64,000 nucleotides of DNA. It comes from Methylotenera sp. L2L1 (GTDB lineage Bacteria; Pseudomonadota; Gammaproteobacteria; Burkholderiales; Methylophilaceae). Shown here in pieces: positions 40,881-50,307 of the stretch. How positions within the stretch are numbered: the stretch's first letter is position 1; each line of letters begins with the position of its first letter. The notes below the pieces were generated by a model. The model searched no databases. It saw nothing but the letters and a program-made list of their open reading frames with translations, and had not been told where the DNA came from. The stretch lies in assembly GCF_000744605.1 (NCBI RefSeq), contig NZ_JQMG01000001.1, positions 1,736,001 to 1,800,000 on the forward strand, written 5' to 3'. Made by a program: the position numbers and the translations under genes.

Positions 40881-41228
40881 ATGACATTAATGATTAATCA
40901 GCTAAATAAAGATTTTAGTTATACCAGCCAAATTGCAGTGGATGATATTGCAGAAATTGTCAGCTTAGGTTTTAAAACAATTATCAACAATCGACCTGAT
41001 CATGAAGGTGGCGCTGAGCAACCCAAAAGTGAAGCTTTAGAAGCTGTTGCGCTTAGCCATGGAGTTACTTATGTGCATATTCCTGTGATTCCTAATAAGA
41101 TTCAACCTCACCAGTTAGAGACGTTTAGAGAGGCTTATGCAAAAGCGCCCAAGCCAATATTAGGATTTTGCAAAACAGGCAATCGTGCATCAACGATGTG
41201 TAAGTTAGCATTAGAAAATCATGGTTGA
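40881..41228 (+). CDS. DUF442 / TIGR01244 phosphatase-like sulfur protein
   Basis: 115 residues. This domain is found alone or fused at the N-terminus of Blh (beta-lactamase hydrolase-like) persulfide enzymes; here it is a separate gene beside the stand-alone dioxygenase. The active loop reads FCKTGNRAST, a variant of the HCxxGxR loop of tyrosine phosphatase/rhodanese-like folds, with Cys near residue 101. It starts 5 bp after the bigR stop and overlaps the tauE gene by 8 bp. Probably handles sulfane sulfur; exact reaction unknown. Confidence 0.82.
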   Translation: MTLMINQLNKDFSYTSQIAVDDIAEIVSLGFKTIINNRPDHEGGAEQPKSEALEAVALSHGVTYVHIPVIPNKIQPHQLETFREAYAKAPKPILGFCKTGNRASTMCKLALENHG

Positions 41229-42045
41229 TCCTAATCTAACTGCAATTCTACTGGGTTTAGTCATCGGCTTTTTGATGGCTATCACAGGTGCAGGAGGTGC
41301 CATCTTATCGTTGCCATTGCTGATGTATTTTTTTAACATGGGGATTAAAGATGCAGCGCCGATTGCATTGTTAGCTGTTTCCGTAGCAGCAGGGCTAGCT
41401 GCAGTCATTGGATTAAAGCAAGGTATTGTGAGATATAAAGCAGCTACGCTTTTAGCCTTGATGGGCGTTTTAATTGCACCGTTGGGAGTTTTTCTCGCAC
41501 AAAAAGCACCATCTCTTTGGTTGCAGGTGATTTTTACTTTAGTGCTATTCTATGTCGGCTTGCAAGCACTAATTACAGCCAAGAGCTCCAACTACTTGCA
41601 AGATACTCTCTTTATTACCCAACCAACACCATGCGAAGTGAATCCAGCAACCTCTAGGTTGTTTTGGACAGCATCATGCACCAAACGTTTATTATTAACA
41701 GGGTCTGCTGCGGGTTTGTTATCAGGGTTGCTAGGTATTGGCGGTGGGTTTGTGGTCATGCCTAGCCTTTTAAAAATCAGTAACCTAGAGCATCGCATGA
41801 TTGTTGCTACATCATTAACAATGACATCGTTAGTTGCACTAGTGGGGGTGGTTTCTTATGCGAGCTATGCAGTTATTGATTGGGATATTGCTATTCCATT
41901 TGTTTTAGCTGCCTTTGTTGGTAGTTTAATGGGCAGACTACTCTCACAAAGAATTTCAAAGTTCCAATCTAAGCTGACGTTTGGGATAATCAGTTTATTC
42001 ATCGCACTCATTATGTTACTGAGGTTAATGACTAGCATTTTGTAG
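41221..42045 (+). CDS. TauE/SafE-family sulfite/sulfur-compound exporter
   Basis: 274 residues with about eight membrane helices in two repeats. The repeated TauE signatures are visible: GFLMAITGAGGAILSLPLL at the start of the first half and GLLSGLLGIGGGFVVMPSLL at the start of the second. The ATG overlaps the DUF442 gene by 8 bp, indicating translational coupling. As the persulfide dioxygenase makes sulfite, this exporter probably removes it from the cytoplasm. No sulfide:quinone reductase gene lies in the window. Confidence 0.88.
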   Translation: MVDPNLTAILLGLVIGFLMAITGAGGAILSLPLLMYFFNMGIKDAAPIALLAVSVAAGLAAVIGLKQGIVRYKAATLLALMGVLIAPLGVFLAQKAPSLWLQVIFTLVLFYVGLQALITAKSSNYLQDTLFITQPTPCEVNPATSRLFWTASCTKRLLLTGSAAGLLSGLLGIGGGFVVMPSLLKISNLEHRMIVATSLTMTSLVALVGVVSYASYAVIDWDIAIPFVLAAFVGSLMGRLLSQRISKFQSKLTFGIISLFIALIMLLRLMTSIL

Positions 42046-42271
42046 TTTAAGCGTGGGCAGAAGATATTAAGCTTTGGTAATCATGTCTACTTTGCGAAAT
42101 ATTTTAACGTAGCAGCTAGGCGCTATCTAATCAGTAATCAAATCGGTGATCAATCTAAAAAATAAAGTGCTATATATTTGATTTCCAAAAATGTGTCATT
42201 TGAGGCAAATGTGACCCGATATAGGCTAATGTACTTCTGAATTTGTAACTTGGTAACATTTAAAATATATT

Positions 42272-42290
42272 CCACAAAATCTGTGGATAA
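42272..42290 (-). repeat. 19-bp dyad with DnaA box, copy 4
   Basis: Reverse complement reads TTATCCACAGATTTTGTGG, the same pattern as at 6558, 33064 and 34286. It is in the long convergent gap between tauE and rne, where no promoter is expected. Confidence 0.65.
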
Positions 42291-42624
42291 CTCTGTGATT
42301 ACTTGTGGTTATTATCCGTAACTTACCAATTTATAAGGCTTTTTTTTAAAAGCTCAAACTTTACACTATTAATTTATTATATATAAATCAATGGTTTAAG
42401 TTTTTGCCTTTGATTTGTATAGGTTTTTTAGACACTTAATGTTAAACATTAAAATAGTGTGTATAAGTCAACCTATTTTTTGAAAAAATTAGCCAATTTT
42501 TGATGATTTTTAGCTTGCAATTTGTAAATAAATTATTGCATTTTGTATATTTAAAGCGCGTCGTGGCCTTGTTTGTTATAAAGTTTAGTTTATGTTTGTA
42601 TGCATTTTTAATATGCGTCTTATA

Positions 42625-42660
42625 AAATCATAAAGCCCGACTAATCGGGCTTTATGATTT
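42625..42660 (-). terminator. Intrinsic terminator of rne
   Basis: A 16-bp perfect stem (42625-42640 with 42645-42660, core AAAGCCCGA / TCGGGCTTT) over a 4-nt loop, followed on the minus strand by a T-rich stretch. Confidence 0.8.
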
Positions 42661-42692
42661 AAAACTACAGAATGATTTAAGCGAACAAAGAA

Positions 42693-45446
42693 CTATTTAT
42701 TCTGAGTTTCTACCATCACTAAAGGCTCACTATTTGCTTCTTCTTTTTTCTCTTTTTGCCAAGAGGCTGGTTTACGAGCACTACGTTTTTCAACTTCAAC
42801 AGCTGCTGTTACTTTAGCTGCATCTGCTTTTGTTTCAACCAGTTGTAAGCCTGAATCTGTCAGATCGATTTTCTTTGGCTCAGCTTTCGCTTTGCGTGGG
42901 CGAGCTGGGCGTTTCTTCTCAGTCTTGCTTTCAGCAGCCTCAGCAACATTTGCATCTGTAGCTTGGGTGTCACTACCAGCGACAGCATCTTTGTTGCTCG
43001 ATGCAGCTTTATTCGCGGCATTTTTTTGTGGTTTAGATTTCTTAGTTTCTTTTTCCACAGGTGCAGATTCAGATGCCGTAACTTCTGCACTATTCACAGC
43101 AGTCACTGGAGCGCTCTCTTGAATAGTAGCTTCTTTTGCTTTAGTTTCTGTCGCTTGCGCAGATGTTGAAGCTACAGGAGCCTTATCTGCTAGTACGTTT
43201 GCAGGCGCAGTGTCAGCTTTAGCTGTTGCGTTATTGCTTGTTGTTGCAACGGCTGGTTCAACACTCTTAGCTACGCTAGTGACTTCAACCGCGTTTGTTG
43301 ATGGAGTCGTGTTGATCTCATCATTAGGTACAAACGTGCGGGTGTTGTCGCGAGTTGCATTTTCATCACGGTCGCGACGGTTGCGGCGGTTGTTACGGTT
43401 ACGGCGGCTACTGCGTTCACTACGTTGTTCTGTAGATTCATTTGCAGACGCTTCTCCAGTATTTGCTTGCGCAATGTTACGTGTTGACTCTTGGTTTTTG
43501 TTGTCATGACGTTGATTATCATTACGTTGTTGCTGAGGCTTTTGCTGACGCAGCTCTTGTGGCTTCGCTTCTACTTGGCGAGACTCTTGTGTTTTTTGCT
43601 CAGCATTTTTTGGCGCGCGTTCTTGGTTTGTATTTTTGTCGCCACGCTCGTTACGATTACGCTCGTTACGGTTACGATTACGCTCGTTACGGTTGCGGTT
43701 GTTGCGAGGATGATCGCGACGTGCATCACTAGATTTATCAGCAGCTTTTTCAGATTCTGATTTTTCACCTAAACCAAGGAATTTTTTGATTCTAGCGAAT
43801 AGTGATAATTTAGGCTCAACCTTTTCAACTGACATCGGTGCTGGCGCAGTTGGTGTGATGCCTTTAACCGCAGCAACAGGTTTTACTGCTTTAGCTTCTT
43901 CAGCAGCTTTAGTGACATAAGTTGTTTCTGAAGGAAGCTCTACCATTTGGTAGCTTGCTTTGCTTGTATCTTCGTTAACATCATCATGCTTGATGCGAAT
44001 GATATTGTAATTTGGAGTTTCAAGATGGATGTTTGGAATCAACACCACTTCTACACCCATGCGTTCTTCAATCTTATGGATATCAGCACGTTTTTCATTG
44101 AGTAAGAATGTAGCTACTTCAACTGGCAATTGCACTTGAATAATCGCGCTGTTTTCTTTCATCGCATCTTCTTGCGTGATGCGTAAGATATGTAGTGCAG
44201 TTGATTCAATACCGCGAATATGTCCAGTGCCATGGCAGCGTGGGCAAGGGATATGATTAGTTTCACCTAGGCTAGGGCGTAGGCGTTGGCGTGATAGCTC
44301 AAGTAAGCCAAAACGCGAGATCTTGCCTGTTTGCACACGTGCACGGTCTGCATGTAATGCATCACGTAGCGCATTTTCAACCTCACGTTGATTACGCTGA
44401 TTTTCCATGTCAATAAAGTCAATGACTACCAAGCCGCCTAAGTCACGTAAACGTAATTGGCGCGCTACTTCTTCAGCAGCTTCAAGATTTGTGTTGAATG
44501 CGGTATTTTCAATATCAGTACCACGTGTTGCACGGCCTGAGTTAACGTCTACAGAAACTAAAGCCTCTGTATGGTCAATCACGATCGCGCCGCCTGATGG
44601 TAAGCGCACTTCACGTGCGAACGCTGACTCAATTTGGTGTTCGATTTGGAAGCGTGTGAACAGAGGAATTTCATCTTGGTACAATTTCACACGTGCTACA
44701 TTGCTTGGCATGACGTGGTTCATAAACTGTACAGCTTGCTCATGAATGTCTGGTGTATCAATCAAGATTTCACCAATATCTGAGCTAAAGTAATCACGGA
44801 TTGCGCGAATCACTAAGCTGCCTTCTTGGTAGATTAAATAAGCACCAGCTTGCATGGCAGAAGCACCATCAATCGCAGACCATAACTGTGTGAGGTAGTT
44901 TAAATCCCATTGCAACTCTTCTGCGTTGCGGCCAATGCCAGCCGTACGCGCGATGATGCTCATGCCTTTTGGTACTTCAAGTTGTGCTAATACGTCACGT
45001 AGTTCGTCACGGTCTTCACCTTCAATACGACGTGATACACCACCTCCGCGTGGATTGTTTGGCATCAACACCAAATAACGGCCAGCTAGAGAGATAAATG
45101 TGGTTAGTGCCGCGCCTTTGTTGCCGCGCTCGTCTTTATCCACTTGAACGATTAATTCCTGACCTTCTTTTAACGCATCCTGGATGCGTGCGCGGCCATC
45201 AGCACCTTCTTTGTAGTAGCTGCGAGCTACTTCTTTAAATGGTAAAAAGCCGTGGCGGTCTTGGCCGTAATCCACAAATGCAGCTTCTAGCGAAGGTTCG
45301 ATCCGAGTAATGACACCTTTGTAAATATTGCTTTTACGTTGTTCTTTACCAGCGTGTTCGATATCTAAATCGATCAGTTTTTGTCCATCTACAATCGCAA
45401 CGCGTAATTCTTCAGATTGCGTTGCATTAAATAACATGCGTTTCAT
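42693..45446 (-). CDS. rne: Ribonuclease E
   Basis: 917 residues. Essential endoribonuclease for mRNA decay and rRNA/tRNA processing. It starts MKRMLFNATQSEELRVAIVDG; an S1 domain follows (about 35-120), then the DNase I-like catalytic domain with VDVNSGRATRG and VVIDFIDMENQRNQ supplying the Mg-binding aspartates, and the Zn-link CPRCHGTGHIRG near residues 402-413. Beyond about residue 530 the chain is disordered and low-complexity: Arg/Asn/Glu-rich tracts (NRNERNRNRNERNRNERG) for RNA binding, then Ala/Lys/Glu-rich sequence. AGGAGC precedes the ATG. It is monocistronic with a long upstream region, consistent with autoregulation through its 5' UTR. Confidence 0.97.
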   Translation of the reverse strand: MKRMLFNATQSEELRVAIVDGQKLIDLDIEHAGKEQRKSNIYKGVITRIEPSLEAAFVDYGQDRHGFLPFKEVARSYYKEGADGRARIQDALKEGQELIVQVDKDERGNKGAALTTFISLAGRYLVLMPNNPRGGGVSRRIEGEDRDELRDVLAQLEVPKGMSIIARTAGIGRNAEELQWDLNYLTQLWSAIDGASAMQAGAYLIYQEGSLVIRAIRDYFSSDIGEILIDTPDIHEQAVQFMNHVMPSNVARVKLYQDEIPLFTRFQIEHQIESAFAREVRLPSGGAIVIDHTEALVSVDVNSGRATRGTDIENTAFNTNLEAAEEVARQLRLRDLGGLVVIDFIDMENQRNQREVENALRDALHADRARVQTGKISRFGLLELSRQRLRPSLGETNHIPCPRCHGTGHIRGIESTALHILRITQEDAMKENSAIIQVQLPVEVATFLLNEKRADIHKIEERMGVEVVLIPNIHLETPNYNIIRIKHDDVNEDTSKASYQMVELPSETTYVTKAAEEAKAVKPVAAVKGITPTAPAPMSVEKVEPKLSLFARIKKFLGLGEKSESEKAADKSSDARRDHPRNNRNRNERNRNRNERNRNERGDKNTNQERAPKNAEQKTQESRQVEAKPQELRQQKPQQQRNDNQRHDNKNQESTRNIAQANTGEASANESTEQRSERSSRRNRNNRRNRRDRDENATRDNTRTFVPNDEINTTPSTNAVEVTSVAKSVEPAVATTSNNATAKADTAPANVLADKAPVASTSAQATETKAKEATIQESAPVTAVNSAEVTASESAPVEKETKKSKPQKNAANKAASSNKDAVAGSDTQATDANVAEAAESKTEKKRPARPRKAKAEPKKIDLTDSGLQLVETKADAAKVTAAVEVEKRSARKPASWQKEKKEEANSEPLVMVETQNK

Positions 45447-46241
45447 TGTTTGCTCCTAAGCGTAGCAAGGCGGACAGACACAATGCATAAAGTGATGCAA
45501 TGCTTAAAAGCTATATTTAAAGTGAAAGTGCTGAATTTGTACTAAAACGACACGATGTGTCAGATGAATTAAGCCTTTGAATCAAGCTCATAGTGTAATG
45601 ATGAGCTAGAGGCGTTAACGATTTGCAATGTAACAATGGTGCAAATTAACGAAGTCTTACTGAAAAGACATGGGCGGATAATCGTACCTTGGGTACTACT
45701 TTCACCCTACATATATAGATTCATCAATTCGGTCAATTGGACTGCGTGAGATTGAATCGTCTAGTTTTGTTGTTTTGGCAGATGTTAATCATGCTAAAAC
45801 ATGTTTATTTATTCGTTAAAGCAAATTTATTGTTAAATTTATGCTTAAATGTGGCCAAGTATTCTGCCAGTTGCAGCTTAAATTCGTTAAAATTCTATCT
45901 TTAGTAAATTCTAATTTGTCTAAATTATTTAATGGCTTATGAGCTGATTAAATAATGTGCCAAATTTAACTTTTCACTTTAAGTCGCGCTTTATGTTTAT
46001 TTGTCTGCGGCGGCTTGAGCGCTAATTTTTACTTACCGCTACTTTATAATGTGGCGAGCGGTGTTAACCAAGTATTTAGTTGTCACTATTATTAACAAAC
46101 ACATCAAGTGCAAGCAATTGTCTTGATTAGATGTATTTATATTCAATAATTGTATTCTTATCAAGAATTTAACTGTGATTTAATTTGTTAAATTCATAAG
46201 AATTCGCAGAGTATAAGCTACATCAACCATTTAAGCAAAGC
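45447..46241. other. Divergent 795-bp region between rne and rluC
   Basis: No gene seen. The part next to rne probably encodes a long 5' UTR used for rne autoregulation; it includes a small inverted repeat GTACC-TTG-GGTAC near 45684-45696. On the rluC side there is a TATAAT (46045-46050). The rest is AT-rich. Confidence 0.5.
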
Positions 46242-47264
46242 ATGAACAATTTAATTACACATGAGCAAGGCAATCCAGTATCTACAGTGAGCGAGTCTGC
46301 TGCTGCATTTTTAACAGTAGATGAAGCAAGTGAGGGTCAGCGCGTAGATAATTTTCTGACTAAAACATTAAAGGGAGTTCCTAAAAGCCACGTTTACCGT
46401 ATTTTGCGTAGTGGCGAAGTACGTGTAAATAAAAAGCGTATTAATGCAGACTTTCGCTTAAGTTTGGGTGATGTAGTCAGAGTGCCACCTACGCGTTCAA
46501 CAGCGGTTGAGAAAACAGAGTCTGCAGTACCAGCAACCTCAAAATTTGAGCAGGCGATCATTTATGAAGATGATGCCATGCTAGTCATCGATAAAGCCGC
46601 TGGTTTTGCTGTGCATGGAGGTAGTGGCATTAGCCGTGGCGTGATTGAGCAATTACGCCTAGAGCGCCCACGTGCTAAGTTTATGGAATTGGTGCATCGT
46701 TTAGATAGAGAAACCTCTGGCGTATTGATGCTAGCTAAAAAAAGAAGCGCATTGGTTGCATTACACGAAGCGATTCGTAACAATCAAACCGACAAACGCT
46801 ATTTGATGTTGGTGCAAGGTGAATGGTTAGAGCCAAAAAAACGTGTTGTGTTGGACTTGCAGAAATATGTGCTGCCTAACGGCGAGCGCCGTGTGAATGT
46901 GGTAACTGATGTTTCAAAAGACAAGTTTGGTGAACGCCAAACTTCAGAAACTATGTTTCGGCTGCTTAAGAACTTTAACAGCCCATCAGTGGGTAAATTC
47001 AGTTTGTTAGAGGCACAGTTGGTCACTGGTAGAACGCATCAATTGCGCGTACAGCTATCGCATTTGGGTTTTCCGATTGTTGGCGATGATAAGTATGGTG
47101 ATTTTTCTTTAAATAAGGCTTTAATCAAACATGGCCTTAAGCGCATGTTCTTACATTCATCGGTGACTAAAATCCGCCATCCTTTAACTGCTGAAAAGTT
47201 AGAGTTAATTGCACCAACGCCACCAGAGTTAAATAAATTTTTACTAAAGTTAGAGAAAGAGTAA
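46242..47264 (+). CDS. rluC: RluC-type 23S rRNA pseudouridine synthase
   Basis: 340 residues. N-terminal S4 RNA-binding domain (about 28-90: RVDNFLTKTLKGVPKSHVYRILRSGEVRVNKKR in pieces), then the pseudouridine synthase domain with the catalytic aspartate in VHRLDRETSGVLMLAKK and the GRTHQLRVQLSHLGFPIVGDDKYG block. This is the RluC/RluD branch; divergent placement from rne is the arrangement of rluC in enterics and other proteobacteria and supports RluC, which modifies three uridines of 23S rRNA. The HAD gene follows after 6 bp. Confidence 0.93.
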   Translation: MNNLITHEQGNPVSTVSESAAAFLTVDEASEGQRVDNFLTKTLKGVPKSHVYRILRSGEVRVNKKRINADFRLSLGDVVRVPPTRSTAVEKTESAVPATSKFEQAIIYEDDAMLVIDKAAGFAVHGGSGISRGVIEQLRLERPRAKFMELVHRLDRETSGVLMLAKKRSALVALHEAIRNNQTDKRYLMLVQGEWLEPKKRVVLDLQKYVLPNGERRVNVVTDVSKDKFGERQTSETMFRLLKNFNSPSVGKFSLLEAQLVTGRTHQLRVQLSHLGFPIVGDDKYGDFSLNKALIKHGLKRMFLHSSVTKIRHPLTAEKLELIAPTPPELNKFLLKLEKE

Positions 47265-47270
47265 TTTGTA

Positions 47271-47927
47271 ATGCCAAAGAAGTTTGATTTAATTGTGTGG
47301 GATTGGGATGGTACTTTAGCTGATTCTACAGGGATGATTGTTAACGCCATTTTAAAAGCAGCAGAGCAGGTAGGTTTGCCAGCCATCACGCGAGAAGCTG
47401 CGAGTAGTATTATCGGTCTTGGTTTACGTGAGTCTATCCATGCGTTATACGGAGATATCCCAGTAACACAGGCGCGGGCGCTTGCTGCGCAATATAACGC
47501 TAATTATTATGCTGAAGAGAGTGAGATTGTCTTGTTTTCTGGCGCTACAGACACCATTGTTGAGTTAAATAAACGTGGTTTTAAATTGGCAGTTGCAACA
47601 GGTAAAGGGCGTAGAGGGCTTAACTTTGCGTTAGAGCATTCGGGTTTAGGACGGCAGTTTCATGCCACGCGCACTGTGGATGAGTGTTTTTCAAAGCCGC
47701 ACCCACAAATGCTTGATGAGCTAGTGGATCACTTAGTTGTGTTGCCTGAGCGTACTTTGATGATTGGTGATACCAGTTATGATTTGCAGATGGCTAAAAA
47801 TGCAGGTGTTAGTTCAGTCGGTGTGACTTATGGTGCGCAACCGGCAGAACAATGGCAACACTTTGATCCTATTGAGCAGTTTGATGACTTTTCTAATTTG
47901 AGCCAATGGTTACTAGAGTACGCCTAA
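47271..47927 (+). CDS. HAD-superfamily phosphatase, Gph-like
   Basis: 218 residues. Cytosolic HAD-IA hydrolase. Motif I DWDGTLADS (nucleophile aspartate), motif II in LAVATGKGRRGL, motif III lysine in SKPHPQMLDEL, motif IV in MIGDTSYDLQMAKNAG. The cap between motifs I and II is of the phosphoglycolate phosphatase type. Genes of this kind regularly follow rluC in proteobacteria. Substrate is not proven; candidates are 2-phosphoglycolate or other small phosphate esters. It is 6 bp after rluC and 12 bp before the Rieske gene. Confidence 0.88.
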   Translation: MPKKFDLIVWDWDGTLADSTGMIVNAILKAAEQVGLPAITREAASSIIGLGLRESIHALYGDIPVTQARALAAQYNANYYAEESEIVLFSGATDTIVELNKRGFKLAVATGKGRRGLNFALEHSGLGRQFHATRTVDECFSKPHPQMLDELVDHLVVLPERTLMIGDTSYDLQMAKNAGVSSVGVTYGAQPAEQWQHFDPIEQFDDFSNLSQWLLEYA

Positions 47928-47939
47928 GGAATCAGCACG

Positions 47940-48302
47940 ATGACGATTGAACAGGATGTGGTTGTGATTGAAAGTTCTGCAGTGCAGGATGGCGGTAAGG
48001 GTGTTAGGTTTCCACTGCCAGCACTAGGTGAGTTTGCAACAGGGTTTGTGGTGAGATTCAATCAATTACCTTATGCATATGTGAACCAATGCGCACATGT
48101 CTCTGTAGAGTTAGATTGGAACGAAGGTGACTTTTTTACCTCACAAGGTGACTATCTAATATGTGCTACACATGGTGCACATTATCGCCCAGACAATGGT
48201 TTTTGTATCATGGGACCATGTAAAGGCAAGCGCTTAACGCCTATTGAATTGATTGAACAAAATCAAAAAATTATTATCAATATAACGTCTATTACTAAAT
48301 AA
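47940..48302 (+). CDS. Rieske [2Fe-2S] ferredoxin-like protein
   Basis: 120 residues, a single Rieske domain without a membrane anchor or signal peptide. The cluster ligands are in QCAHVSVELD (Cys-x-His) and ICATHGAHYRPDNG (Cys-x2-His), in the right order and spacing. AAGGA precedes the ATG. It stands between the HAD phosphatase and sppA in a probable four-gene operon led by rluC, an arrangement common in betaproteobacteria. Its redox partner is unknown. Confidence 0.88.
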   Translation: MTIEQDVVVIESSAVQDGGKGVRFPLPALGEFATGFVVRFNQLPYAYVNQCAHVSVELDWNEGDFFTSQGDYLICATHGAHYRPDNGFCIMGPCKGKRLTPIELIEQNQKIIINITSITK

Positions 48303-48325
48303 AATAAAACACAGGTGAGTTAAAA

Positions 48326-49336
48326 ATGACTGAGCAGAATCAACAAACGGTAGACACCAATACAGGCGTTAAGCCAACAGCGATAGAAGATGCTACTTGG
48401 CAACGCAATGTGATTGAGAAGTTAGCAACAGCGGCACTAAGTGAACAAAAAACAGCACGTCGCTGGAGTACTTTTTTTAAAGGGCTGACATTTAGTTATA
48501 TCCTTATTTTGTTACTCATACTGTTAGGTGTGTTTGGTGACGATAAAAAAACGTTTGATGAACATACCGCTTTAATTGAAATTAATGGCGTTATTCAAGC
48601 TGGTGGTGATGTGACGGCAGATGCTGTGATGGCTAGCTTGAATGATGCTTATGAAAGTAAAGGTACGAAGGGGATTATTTTAAGAATCAATAGTCCAGGT
48701 GGTAGCCCTGTTCAGGCTGGGATTATCAATGATGAGATCAGACGTCAGAAGAAGCTGCACCCTAATATTCCTGTATACGCAGTGGTAGAGGATATTTGTG
48801 CATCAGGTGGCTATTATATTGCCGCGGCAGCCGATAAAATTTATGTAGATAAAGCGAGTATTGTAGGGTCAATTGGCGTTTTAATGGATGGCTACGGTTT
48901 CACTGAGGCGATGAAGAAAGTAGGCGTAGAGCGCCGATTGATGACAGCCGGTGAAAATAAAGCCATGTTGGATCCGTTCTCACCAGTGAACCCTAAGCAT
49001 CAAGAGTTAGCGCAAGCGATGCTAAATGAAATTCATGAGCAATTTAAAACAGTGGTACGCCAAGGTAGAGGTGCGCGCTTGAAAGAAACACCAGAAACGT
49101 TCAGTGGTTTATTCTGGAGTGGTGAGCAGAGCATCAAAATCGGTTTGGCTGATGCGGTAGGCAGTGCGAATTATGTTGCGCGAGAAATTATCAAGCAGGA
49201 AGAAATCGTAGACTTTACCTATCAAGATGATTTTGCTAGCCGCATTGCTAAACGTATTGGCGCTAGTGTGAGCACAGCAATTGGTGAAGTGATTTCAAAG
49301 CAGTTAGTTGATTCTGGTGAAATTAGATTGCGTTAA
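48326..49336 (+). CDS. sppA: Signal peptide peptidase SppA (short type)
   Basis: 336 residues, serine protease family S49. One membrane helix (about 52-70, TFSYILILLLILLGVFG) follows a cytoplasmic N-terminus; the catalytic domain is periplasmic. The nucleophile serine is in VEDICASGGYYIAAAADKIY and the general-base lysine in TAGENKAMLDPFSP. It degrades cleaved signal peptides in the inner membrane. Its 3' end overlaps the end of ppk2 on the other strand by 4 bp. Confidence 0.93.
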   Translation: MTEQNQQTVDTNTGVKPTAIEDATWQRNVIEKLATAALSEQKTARRWSTFFKGLTFSYILILLLILLGVFGDDKKTFDEHTALIEINGVIQAGGDVTADAVMASLNDAYESKGTKGIILRINSPGGSPVQAGIINDEIRRQKKLHPNIPVYAVVEDICASGGYYIAAAADKIYVDKASIVGSIGVLMDGYGFTEAMKKVGVERRLMTAGENKAMLDPFSPVNPKHQELAQAMLNEIHEQFKTVVRQGRGARLKETPETFSGLFWSGEQSIKIGLADAVGSANYVAREIIKQEEIVDFTYQDDFASRIAKRIGASVSTAIGEVISKQLVDSGEIRLR

Positions 49337-50142
49337 TCAATGACGATAGATTTGAACGCCTCTGGTACTGGGGGGTAGTTCAAATCTAATTTTTTCAGTG
49401 TATTGAGTAGCAATCTGGAAATGAGCAGGTTCCGGTTAGTTTTTGAGTCAGCTGGCACAATGTACCAAGGCGCATGTTCGGTAGACGTCGCCTTGATTGC
49501 TTGCTCGTAGGCGTCTGTATAGTCTGGCCATAGCTCGCGTTCTTTTAAATCATTCGGATTGAATTTCCAAGCTTTAGTTGGATTATCTAAGCGCTCTTGC
49601 AGGCGCTTTTTTTGTTCCTGTTTGGAAATATGTAAGAAACACTTAATAATAGTGGTGCCAGTTTCTGCCAGCAAGCGCTCAAAGTCGTTGATTTGAGCAT
49701 ATCTACGTTTACATTCAGCATCATCAATCCATTTGTGTACTTTGACAATCAGCACGTCTTCATAATGGCTACGGTTGAAAATTACCAATTCACCGGTACG
49801 AGGTACTTGTTGGTGGACGCGCCATAGGTAGTCGTGCGCTAGCTCTTCGCTGCTTGGTGCCTTAAAGCTTGCCACGCGTATACCTAAAGGGTCGGTTTCT
49901 CTGAATACATGGCGTACTGTGCCATCCTTGCCGCTAGTGTCCATCCCTTGCAGAATCAGCAGTACTTTGTGCTTTCCCTCAGCGTGCAGGATGTCTTGGA
50001 GCGCATTAATTTCGCTTGCCAACTCATACAGTGCGGCTTCGTTCTCCTCTTTGCTGCCGCTGCGCTCGGTTTTATCTTTAGTATCAAAGTCTTTGAGCGA
50101 GAATTTATTAGGGTTCACACGATATTTATCAAGGTTTGCCAT
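49333..50142 (-). CDS. ppk2: Polyphosphate kinase 2 family protein
   Basis: 269 residues. PPK2 enzymes transfer phosphate between polyphosphate and nucleotides, often making ADP or ATP from polyphosphate. P-loop GMDTSGKDGTVRHVFRETDP near residues 67-86, the lid/Walker B block VIFNRSHYEDVLIVKVH, and the C-terminal WYIVPADSKTNRNLL. Length and a single domain suit the class I/III one-domain enzymes that use AMP and/or ADP; the exact class cannot be fixed by eye. It ends inside the last codons of sppA. Downstream of a pgi terminator, so it has its own promoter. Confidence 0.9.
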   Translation of the reverse strand: MANLDKYRVNPNKFSLKDFDTKDKTERSGSKEENEAALYELASEINALQDILHAEGKHKVLLILQGMDTSGKDGTVRHVFRETDPLGIRVASFKAPSSEELAHDYLWRVHQQVPRTGELVIFNRSHYEDVLIVKVHKWIDDAECKRRYAQINDFERLLAETGTTIIKCFLHISKQEQKKRLQERLDNPTKAWKFNPNDLKERELWPDYTDAYEQAIKATSTEHAPWYIVPADSKTNRNLLISRLLLNTLKKLDLNYPPVPEAFKSIVID

Positions 50143-50199
50143 AGTTTTCTTAAATAGTATGCTCAGTATGTTTGATGTTTAAGCGGGCTTAATTCCAGA

Positions 50200-50236
50200 T
50201 AACAAAAAGCCCAGCGAGATGTGTCACTGGGCTTTT
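50200..50236 (-). terminator. Intrinsic terminator of pgi
   Basis: AAAAGCCCAG (50205-50214) pairs with CTGGGCTTTT (50227-50236); on the minus strand a T-run follows. It lies 72 bp beyond the pgi stop codon and before ppk2. Confidence 0.8.
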
Positions 50237-50307
50237 ATCATAGCAAATAAAACCAAATTAAAGTCAGGACTTAGTCATTTTAATGAAATGAATGAGTCGA
50301 GTTTTGC

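Larger units (their letters stand above)
42046..42692. other. AT-rich region between convergent tauE and rne
   Basis: 647 bases, strongly AT-rich, no gene seen. It contains the fourth DnaA-box dyad (42272-42290, reverse strand) and the rne terminator (42625-42660). The bulk is unexplained for a gap between two converging genes, where short spacing is usual. Confidence 0.5.

Noticed and set aside
42860-43768. Many long open frames on the plus strand and other frames within the 3' half of rne, some repeat-like
   Set aside because: They are shadows of the low-complexity Arg/Asn/Glu and Ala/Lys/Glu coding sequence of the RNase E tail. Not a CRISPR or DNA repeat array.
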